Assembly: GCF_002878395.1 (NCBI RefSeq) | Contig: NC_061114.1 | Coordinates: 167,803,911-167,867,910, forward strand | Length of the DNA stretch: 64,000 nucleotides | Origin: Capsicum annuum | Lineage: Eukaryota > Streptophyta > Magnoliopsida > Solanales > Solanaceae | Direction of reading: 5' to 3' | Shown: piece after piece, positions 55,360 to 64,000 of the stretch | Numbering within the stretch: position 1 is the first letter of the stretch | Layout of the letters: each line of letters starts with the position of its first letter | Position numbers and translations under genes: made by a program | The notes under the pieces: model-generated | Databases searched by the model: none | What the model saw: only the letters and a program-made list of their open reading frames with translations | What the model was told of the DNA's origin: nothing

Positions 55360-57238
55360 TTTCATTACCCAAACCAGGGCCTGGCTATGACGGGTATCTT
55401 AATTCCACCATCGATGAGAGACTACCCCCATCGCCTAACCTCATGAGCATAAAATTATAATAATAATAGCAAATGCGAATGCAATTAAATAGTACAAGGA
55501 TGAATAAATAACTCTATGAAAACAAAGAGTAAAACAACAACCAACTAACTCATATCTATCCACAATAGCCTCTAAAACCAAAATACCAAATAGGTCAGGA
55601 CATGCCCCCAACCATTACTAAAAGAATTCAAAAGTACCGAGTCAAAATAAAAGAATATGGAATGATAAGGCCTTTTGAAGAATAGAAACTCACAACTTCA
55701 CAACTATTTGACAAACGTGATAATCCATCTAACACTAAACAGGAGTAAAAAAGTATCTTTAGACCCTATATTATGAAACAATGTAGCGACCTTGGATGGT
55801 TAGCGAGGTGAGAACTAGCATATAACTCGGGGGATATGATAACATAATGTCATATCCAAAAAATTTTCAAAACCACAATGCACACATTATATACATATAT
55901 ATAAGATACCACGATAGGGAACAAGGTTTAATATGAGATTAAAAACCATTAACCTGTATGTGTAATTCTAACCATTTTAAAAATACCCACAGGCTATACG
56001 GGTCCAGCTCCCCTAAAAAAAGGGCCCTAGTCCATGATAGCCGTATGAATCAGAGAAATTCTAGAAAGGGCCAAAGCCACAAAGGCTTTAACCATTCCAA
56101 AATATATATATGTAATGTGTGAACTATGCACTTGATCTAAAAGACCCCTATGCCGACAAATGTGGTTTCCAGTATCAATCCTCCTCGAGACCTCCACCTT
56201 TCAGACAAGCTACATAACCCCCTTTAAGTCCAAATTAAAACCATTTACACTCATAATTCCAACCATTAATATAGGAGTAATTAATTAAGGCATTAACCAC
56301 TTGGTATCGTCATATCAATATGCCTGCAAGTTAAATCACACATGCCAAATAAATTCACACAGCCATATTGACTCCCTAAGTTTTATTAAAATCTAATACA
56401 TGGCTACCAAGGCCTTTCAAGACCAATTTAAATAACAATTTATCGATTAATGAAATGCATTAAGTTCATGAACAAGTTAAACAATGTAATTTTCCACAAT
56501 TTAAATCAAATTCATATAGTGGGTTGAGGTTCATGCAATTCCAAGCCAAAATTCATCCACTTTGGGGAAACCCATGTTTCCCATTACAACTATTTAATTA
56601 AAGTACCAATTTAGTCCCCAAAATATAAATCTAAAACGTGGCTAATTGATTCAAGTCATGGGACAAGTAATTAAATCAGTAACAACAAAAACCCCTCAAT
56701 CCAATTTCAAAAATCACAGTTAAATCACATGGAAATCTATCAAATCAGTGGCATAATGTAAAATTAAAGTTTGTGGACGAGATACATGCCTTAAACACAC
56801 AAGAATTTTGAGTCAATTTGAAGCTTGGAGCTTAGATAAGGAATTCTCTATGAAACCCTAGAGTTTTCTTGGTTTTTGAGTTTGAGAGTGATAGAGAGTA
56901 ATATGATATTTGAAAACTAAATAAAATAAGCTTATTTTATGTTTAAGGGTCATGCAAGGGTAAAAAACCCAAAAATTCTCACCCAAAGGGAGAAAATAAA
57001 AAAGTACATACAAATTATGCCTTGGCATGGCACGCCAATATCATAGAGACTATCCTCCCTGCCAAGCTATTATCGCAGAGGGTAGCTTCCATGACAAGCC
57101 AAAAATGCGGAGGTTAACCTCCGAGGCACGTTGATATCACAAACCCCTACTACCTCAAAGTCCCAAAATATCTCAAAAATCAATATTAAGGATATGGGAA
57201 GGCCAAAAATAAATTAAAAATATTTTAAGGGTCTTACA
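55360..57238 (-). repeat. 5' LTR of element A
   Basis: 1,879 bases. The plus-strand left end is decayed to TTTCATTACCC (from TGTCACGACCC), while the right end GGGTCTTACA is intact. It is collinear with the 3' LTR but clearly diverged, including a deletion near 57,165 where the left LTR has about 70 more bases. Confidence 0.85.
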
Positions 57239-57266
57239 GGTATGCAATCAGTACGCTAGAATATGC
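57239..57266 (-). mobile_element. 28-base remnant of the split LTR between A and B
   Basis: GGTAT (target duplication of A), then GCAATCAGTACGCTAGAATATGC. It sits between two LTRs and reads like the continuation of the fragment at 36,296-36,743. Confidence 0.4.
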
Positions 57267-58636
57267 TGTCATGACCTAAACGGGGTCCTAGCTATGATGG
57301 GTGTCTCAAGCCCACTGTGGGCTGGAGACCACCCCTAGACTAACCACCTAAGCACAATAAAATAATAGTAGAAGAAAAACAAAATAATTAGAATGATATA
57401 TAAACCAATAGAAAGGTTCTAAGAATACATAATAAATAACTAACCCATACTTTGTCCCTAAAAGTCTATACAAAGAAGAATACTAAATGGTTTGGGACAT
57501 GCCCCTAGCCATGAAAAAGAGAGTTCATAATTCCCAAAATCTGAGAAGAAACCTAATAAAATGGTAAAGCTTTCTGGATGATGGAGGATCAACACTTCAC
57601 AAAAACTAAAACAATATCTATTCCACCTAAGACTTCAGTTGAGTAAAAAAAGAATCCTAGGACACTACATCATGAAACGATTCAGTGTCTAGGGAAGGTC
57701 AGTGGGACAAGCACTGACATGTAACTCGGGGAGAGGGATAAAGTAATGCTATGTTCAAAATCAATTAATACCACATGCACATGGTCAAATATACATATAT
57801 AAGATTCTGGGGCAGGGTACAGGGTCATGAACATGAGATTTTAAAACTATTAACCTAGACTATGGGGTTCTATCTATCCTACGAGCACTCTCGGGCTATA
57901 TAGATTCAGCTCTCCCTTCTGAAAGAGCCCCAATGCTTGTAAGCCACATGAACTAAGGAAATTTGCGGAAGGGATAGAGACATCAAAGCTATAACCATCT
58001 AGAAAATGCATAATGTATGAACTATGCATATAGTCATAAAGACCCCCACACCAGCAGACGTGGTTTCCAATATTGCCCCCACTGTACCTCTACTTTTATG
58101 GCAAGCTACACAACCCCCTTTAAGCCCAAATTAAAACATTTACATATAATCCCATCCATTAACCTAAGAGTCATTTATTAAGGCATTTACCAGAGGTATC
58201 ATCATACCAATTATGCTTGCAAGCTTAGTCCAATTATGCCATTCCAATCCAATTAAAACAATTGACTTTCAAATTTAATTTTAAAACCAAAGAATGGCCA
58301 CCAAGGCCTTTCAAATCCATTTTAATCTCTTTGCCTTTTTATATAATGCAATAGTTCCAAAAGTGGGTTAATCATGTAATTTACACATTTAAAACAAAAG
58401 TTTATGAAAGTGAGTTGAGGATATCATCATTATCAAGCCAAAATCAACAATTTAGGGAAACCCATGTTCCTAATTTCAATTTCATATAACCATGAACCCA
58501 TTCAATTCAAAAATCATGATTTAAAGCATGAATATAATATTTAAAACATGACGAATGCATTTCCAATAGTAAACAATCCAAAATCCTTAACCGAAATACA
58601 AACCTACAATTAAATTCACCTGAACAATGATTAAAC
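57267..58636 (-). repeat. 3' LTR of element B, truncated
   Basis: Starts TGTCATGACCTAAAC on the plus strand and is collinear with the A LTRs for about 1.37 kb, then stops abruptly near 58,636 inside the LTR. The next bases belong to the chromodomain region, so the inner part of the LTR, the polypurine tract and the C-terminal part of the chromodomain were deleted. Same family as A but a different copy. Confidence 0.8.
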
Positions 58637-58638
58637 AT

Positions 58639-61272
58639 ACCAACATCCTCTATAGGAATAGTCAAGAAGGATCATCCAAAAACTTCTTCGACATCAACCC
58701 ATAGAACACAGGATGAATAGAAGTCAACTCACGGGCAACTCCAATCCATAAGCAAAATTCCCAAATCTCCTCAAAATCTGACATGGACTAATATAACAAG
58801 GATTGAATTCCCCTTCTTCCCAAACCTCATCACTCCTTTCATAGGAGAAACTTTTAAGAACTCCCAATCACAAACCTCAAACTCTAACTCTGCTAACCTC
58901 ACATCCATATATGACTTTTGGCAACTCTAAGTATTTTTAAGTCTTTATCTAATAATCTTTACTTTCTCCATTGTTTGGTGAACCAAGTCAGGACCAAACA
59001 ACCTAGTCTCACCAACCTTAAACCACCCATATGAGACCTACACCTCCTACCATATAAAGCATCAAAATGAGCCATCTGAATACTCGAATGATAACTATTA
59101 TTATATGTAAATTTAATGAGAGGCAAGTGATCAACTTAGCTTTCCTTAAAATTAATCACACAAGCCCTTAGCATATCCTCCAAAGTCTGGATAGTCTATT
59201 CCGCTTGTCCATCTATTTGAGCGTGGAAAGTGGTGCTAATGTTCACCTTAGTACCTAAAATTTTATAAAACAAATGCCAAAAGTGTGAAGTAAACTGTGT
59301 ACCTCAGTCTGAAATGATGGATACTGGCGCATAATGAAACTTTACTATCTCTTGAATGAACAACTTAGCATAATCCTCTCCTGAGTAATTAGTCCTCACA
59401 GGAAGGAAGTGAGCAGACATAGATATCTTATCTGTGATGACCCAAATAGAATCATACTGGTTTTGAGACTGTGATAGACCTATAATGAAATCTATATTGA
59501 TCATCTCCTACTTTCACATAGGCAACTCTATCTCTTGAGAAATTACACCAGGCTTCAAGTATTCAACCTTGACTTGCTCAGAAACCATGCATTTGGCAAC
59601 AAAATTTGCCACATCCCTCTTCATATTATTTCGCCAGTATATTTCCTTTAAGTCATAATACATCTTCGTTAAACTTGGATAAATTGTATATCTGAACTTG
59701 TGAGCCTCAGTCAAAATTCATTCCCATAACCCATCAATATTAGCAACACACAACCTATCTTGATACCTAAAGATGCCATCTCCCCCAATCTCAAAAGCCA
59801 TACCCTTTTGCTGACCTACCTCATTCATAATCTGCATTAGTATGGGATCCAAAGCCTGCTTCTCCTTCAACTCAACACCAAGAGCTAATTTGACCAATTC
59901 CTAAATAATCACCCCTCCATCCTCAGAGTCCTAAAGATGAACTCCTATGTTAGCAAGCTTGTGAATATCTTTTAATAAACCTTTTTTCTCCCCATCAACA
60001 TTATATAAGCTCAACATAGACATCCTTTGAAGAGCATCAACAACCATATTAGCTTTATTTAGTTGATAGTGAAGGCTAATGATATAATCCTTAAGTAATT
60101 TCAGCCACCACCTCTGCTTTAGATTCAATTCCTTCTACATAAACACATACTGCAAGCTATTATGGTCTAAATAAATATCTACATGCACCCCATACTAATA
60201 ATGGTGACAAATTTTCAATTGAAAAACCACAACTGCCAACTCTAAATTATGAGTTGGGTAATTTTTCTCATTAACCTTAAGCTACTGGAAGCATAGGATA
60301 CAATTTTTCCATGTTGTATCAAATCACAACCCATTCCCACAGAAGATGCATCATAGAACATAGAAAAACCATTAGTACCCTCGGGCAGGGTCAAAACTGG
60401 CATAAAAGTTAACTTATCCTTTAATTTCTCAAAACTACCCTCACAAGCATCTGACCACAAAAACATAGCCTTCTTCAAAGTTAACCTCATTAACGGAGCA
60501 ACAATAGATGAAAAAGACATCAAAAATCTCTTATAATACCTATCCAAACCCAAGAAGCACTTAATGTTGGTTAGAGTCATGGGTCTAGGTCACTTCTTAA
60601 TCGCTTTAACTTTCTGTGGATCCACCTTGATCCCTCAATATACATCATATGCCCAAGGAAAGTCACAATATTTAGACAAAAATCATACTTAGAAAATTTA
60701 GCATACAACCTCTATTCCTCAATAGTCTGCAACATAATTTAGCGGTGATTGACATGATCCTCCTCACTCTTAGAATACACCAAGATATCATCAATGAAGA
60801 CTATCACAAGTAGATTTAGAAACTGCCTTAATACCAGGTTCATAAGATCTATAAAAGAAGTCAGAGCATTAGTCAACCCAAATAACAAAACCAGGAACTT
60901 ATATTGGCCATACCAGGTTCGTAAAGTAGTCCTGGGAATATCAACCTCACTATTTTTCAACTTATAATACCCCAAATGAAGATTAATTTTAGAGAAACAT
61001 CTATCACCCTAAATTTTGTCGAAAAGATCATTAATCCTAGGAAAAAGATACTTATTCTTCACAGTAGCCTTATTCAACTGACGGTAGTCTACACATATCT
61101 AAAGGGACCTATCTTTCTTGTGCATGAAAAGTATAGGAGAACACCACGGGAAAACACTAGGATGAATGAAACCCTTATCAAAAAGATCCTTTAACTACTT
61201 CTTCAACTCCTTTAATTCAGCCAAAGACATTCTATAAGGAGGAACGAAAATAAGATGTGTATCCAGTAAAAG
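58639..61272 (-). pseudogene. Element B pol: RT, RNase H, integrase, start of chromodomain
   Basis: In minus order: the RT start from about 61,272 ([20 protein letters not shown]), RT palm at 60,975-60,739 ([28 protein letters not shown] with the catalytic DD kept), RT thumb and RNase H at 60,580-60,242 (FLGLDRYYKRF, FYDASSVGMGCDL) and 60,128-59,931 (LLKDYIISLHYQLNKANMVV), the integrase zinc finger at 59,714-59,514 (EAHKFRYTIYP, AKCMVSEQVK, with one His and one Cys of HHCC replaced) and the core at 59,504-59,304 (MINIDFIIGL with Asp kept, VSIISD). Chromodomain-side sequence starts near 58,800 and is cut at 58,639. Several frames are broken. Gag and protease of B are missing. Confidence 0.82.
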
Positions 61273-63552
61273 ATAGTCTGAAGAATAATCCTAAGATAGT
61301 CTGAATGATCACGCTCTGTGTGGGAATAGACCAGGATATCATCTATGAAGACTATGATGAACATGTCTAAGTACTGCTTGAACACACGGTTCATCAAGTC
61401 CAAGAAAGCGGTTGGGGCATTGGTAAGACCAAAGGACATAACTAGAAACTCGAAGTGACCATACCGCGTATGGAAGCTATCTTTGGGATATCATATTCTA
61501 TAACTCTGAGCTGATGGTAGCCTGATCTGAGGTCTATTTTGGAGAAATAACTATCACCCTAAAGTTGGTCAAACAAGTCATCTATTCTGGGAAGAGAATA
61601 CTTGTTCTTGACCATAACTTTGTTGAGCTAACAGTAATCGATACACATCCTGAGAGAACTGTCTTTCTTGTGCATGAATAAGATAGGTGTACCCCATGGG
61701 GATACACTGGGCTTGATAAATCCCTTATCTAAGAGATCGTTCAACTGATCTTTCAGTTCCTTGAGTTCTACTGGTGCCATTCTATATGGCAGAATAGAAA
61801 TAGGTTGAGTATCTATAAGAAGATCAATGCCGAGGTCTATTTCCCTTTCAGAAGGAATGCCTGGAAGATCTTCAGGAAACATGTCTGAATACTCATTTAT
61901 AACTGGGACTGATTCAAGACTAGGATATTCAGAATTGGAATCTTTAATATGCATGAGATAATACCCACCCCTTAGAAATCATTTTCCTTGCCCGAAGGTA
62001 GGAAACAAGCTGACCCCTAAAAGATGAAGTGTTACCCTTCCACTCTAGGATGGGCTTATTTGAGAATTAAAACTAAACAACCCTGGTTCTACAATAGACT
62101 GGGGCATCACAGGAATTAAGCCAATCCATGCCGAGAATGACATTAAAATTAGTCATCTCTAACTCAACTAAATCTGCTGACGTGGCTTTCTAAAATATCA
62201 TAATTGGCCAATGCTTGTATACCCGCCGAGCTATGATGGTTTTAACCACTGGGGTAGAGATTGAAAAGGGCTCTGCTAAAATTTTAGGAATGATTCCAAA
62301 ATTGCCTGCTATATAAAGAGTAATAAAAGACAAAGATGCACTTAGATCTAGCAAAACGTAAACATGAACATGGAAAATTTGTAACATACCAATAATGACA
62401 TCAGGAGAATTTTCTTGATCCTGTCGGGTCTGAAGAGCATAGAGTCTATGTGGACATTGTCCACTAGTATCACTGGAAGTGGTACTCTACTGATTTGGGC
62501 GATCAAACTGGGCTATGAAGTGATTCTGCTAACCCTGTAGACCTGACTACAGACACTCTCTAATCCTATAGCCTGGATTGGGACAACCAAAACAAACATC
62601 TCTACTAGCTCTACAAGTACCCTTGTGGTTCTTACCACAAGTATGAGATAGGGGATTAGTTCAGGCACTGCTGACACTGCCCTGAGACTTAGAGCCTGGT
62701 GCTCGATCTCTGTTGCCGTCTCTGAATTTCAGCACTGGGGCACTGGTGAAGGAAGGAGCTGGAATTGCTAGCTTAGGACAAAATTGTGAATGGTTTCCTC
62801 CTTCTGATTTTGGTTGAGCAAAACTGAAACTGCTTAACCTTGCTCTCTTGTTCTACTTCTCCCTAGTCCTATTCTTCTACTCCTCTATTTGTTGAGCATG
62901 ATTCATGAGCCTCGATAAAGTTATATCACTATTCAGTATTGCAGACCTACACTCATTTACCACGTTATCATTCACCCCTGACACGAACTTGCTCATCTTT
63001 GCCCTATTGTCTATAACCACTCAAGGGGAATATCTGGCTAACTGATTAAATCTCAAAGAATACTCCTTAACCGTCATATTTCCCTGCTTGAGGTTGATGA
63101 ACTCTAGAAATTTTGGGGAAAGAATCTATCTAAGAAAGTCATGACAAATTCCTCCCACTCTATAGGACCTGCATCTTCTAATCTCTTAGACTTCCACTGT
63201 TTATACCAAGTATGAGAAACATCCTGTAATTGGTATGCGTCTAACTCGGCACTCTAACAAGAAGTAACTCCCATGATGTCTATGGCCTTCTAGACTTGGT
63301 CAATGAATTCCTGAGGGTCTTCATCAGACTTAGACCCAAAGAAAGATGGAGGGTTAATTCGGTTGAAGTCCCGAATCCTAGCTGTGGCTGAGTTGGCCAC
63401 TGGATTGGCTGAAATAACTAGTGGACGTTCATTTTGGGCAGCCACAATTGAGGAAGTGCGGTGAATGTGGCCCTAAACTCCACATGAGAAACATGTTCGC
63501 CCAAAGGATCTTCAGGCTGAGGAGATAGCTAGTTTCTTCTCTTTGGAGGCAT
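61273..63552 (-). pseudogene. Element C gag, protease and partial RT
   Basis: From the ATG at 63,552 (MPPKRRN, then a stop) gag decays through many stops. A zinc-knuckle region near 62,634-62,540 reads TCGKNHKGTCRASRDVCFGC and PNPGYRIREC, where the usual His of CCHC is Tyr. Protease at 62,387-62,190 reads LDLSASLSFITLYIA (the usual D-L-G-A has Ser for Gly) and EPFSISTPV. RT starts at 61,954 (EREIDLGIDLLIDTQPISIL, LLDKGFIKPSVSPWGTP) and at 61,439 reads [20 protein letters not shown] and [19 protein letters not shown], then changes into element B sequence at 61,272. RNase H and integrase of C are absent. Confidence 0.82.
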
Positions 63553-63749
63553 ATTCTGAAAGAAGAGAAGAATGAGTTAGACTGAGAGTTTAACTTGATA
63601 TTATGCTCACTAGCACGATATGAATATCAAAAGAAGGGAAACTATTCCTACAACATCTTATAGCCTCTTGCACATAAATGTGGCACGCAACAACCCATGC
63701 ACAAGACTCTACTAGATGCGGCTTTCAGACTTCCTAGGACTCTATTGAA

Positions 63750-63767
63750 CCTTAGGCTTTGATACCA
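63750..63767 (-). other. Primer binding site of element C, tRNA-iMet type
   Basis: The minus strand reads TGGTATCAAAGCCTAAGG, one mismatch to the initiator-tRNA complement, four bases inside the LTR end. Confidence 0.8.
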
Positions 63768-63771
63768 AGTT

Positions 63772-64000
63772 TGTAATGCCTCAGATTTCTGAACCAGAGT
63801 GCTACATGGTGCTTATGACCCCAAAGGACCACAAGCTAACCCATGACTGATATTTGTATCTGTATACTGTAATATATAATGTAATAAAATGGAAAACATG
63901 AACAATAGGCCATAAGGTTCAACTGCATAGAATATCTGACAAATCATAACATCCATATGGGGTAATGAATACCTAAAACAACTGAAATATAAATAAAATC
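63772..64000 (-). repeat. 5' LTR of element C, partial
   Basis: Begins TGTAATGCCTCAG on the plus strand (minus-strand LTR end CTGAGGCATTACA) and runs off the right edge after 229 bases. CACAAGCTAACCCATGA is shared with the LTR fragment at 36,296 and, less well, with the solo LTR at 1,883, placing these LTRs in one superfamily. Confidence 0.8.

Larger units (their letters stand above)
36744..57238 (-). mobile_element. Ty3/gypsy chromodomain retrotransposon A, with nested insertions
   Basis: Direct LTRs at 36,744-38,688 and 55,360-57,238 (TGTCACGACC... to ...GGGTCTTACA on the plus strand) enclose, in minus-strand order, primer site, gag, protease, RT, RNase H, integrase and chromodomain, followed by a polypurine tract. 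The flanks GATAT (36,739-36,743) and GGTAT (57,239-57,243) are a 4/5 target duplication. Two insertions lie inside: E (39,587-45,087) in integrase and D (46,577-52,662) in RT. Without them A is about 8.9 kb. The LTRs are diverged and all genes are broken, so the element is old. The domain order and chromodomain place it among plant chromoviruses; the clade is not fixed. Confidence 0.9.

Overview
This is a plant nuclear window made almost entirely of transposable elements, element-borne pseudogenes and short-period repeats. There is no intact single-copy host gene, tRNA or rRNA to anchor it. The gene remnants (DUF1985-Ulp1 pseudogenes with introns full of a palindromic CTGTTGCAACAGATG-type repeat) and the LTR families (TGTAA...TTACA, TGTCACGACC..., chromodomain Ty3/gypsy) look like those of Solanaceae. 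My recollection of such proteins points to Capsicum, but that is inference. The window is AT-rich, and nearly every element is decayed by stops and frameshifts, many of them Trp TGG turned into TGA or TAG.

Region 1 (1-380): on the minus strand, a tRNA-iMet-type primer site followed by a small broken ORF and a second ORF in an ATGA overlap. This fits a pararetrovirus-like (caulimovirid) fragment or the 5' end of an LTR element.

Region 2 (about 600-19,440): two DUF1985-Ulp1 pseudogene loci face each other tail to tail. The plus copy has a leader near 600-930, coding exons at 10,619-14,116, and a first intron swollen by a 93-bp higher-order minisatellite, a 2.4-kb solo LTR (1,883-4,294, TSD TGTAA) and an L1-type LINE (about 4,790-10,560, minus). 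The minus copy runs from a matching leader near 19,400-19,080 through exons at 18,571-15,131. The 3' end of the minus copy is tandemly duplicated.

Region 3 (19,437-25,925): a 176-bp tandem satellite of about 11 units, split by a complete 4.56-kb LTR retrotransposon (19,750-24,309, TSD CTAGT). The element has primer site, polypurine tract and a read-through ORF with no recognisable RT, and is the best candidate here for something undescribed.

Region 4 (25,930-36,295): more minisatellite blocks, two promoter or leader-like segments, two orphan exon-like pieces, an (AAT)n tract, and a 5'-truncated LINE (31,932-35,065, minus).

Region 5 (36,296-57,266): a nested stack. An LTR fragment is split by gypsy element A (36,744-57,238, minus, chromodomain type). 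A in turn holds solo LTR E (39,587-45,087, TSD GCTTG), itself split by solo LTR F (40,247-43,403), and a 6.1-kb gag-protease-only element D (46,577-52,662, tRNA-Asp-type primer site).

Region 6 (57,267-64,000): a chimera. The 3' part of one gypsy element (B) is fused at about 61,272 to the 5' part of another (C), whose LTR runs off the right edge.

Elements A, B, C and the LINEs would once have encoded gag, protease, RT, RNase H and integrase for their own copying. None looks able to do so now.
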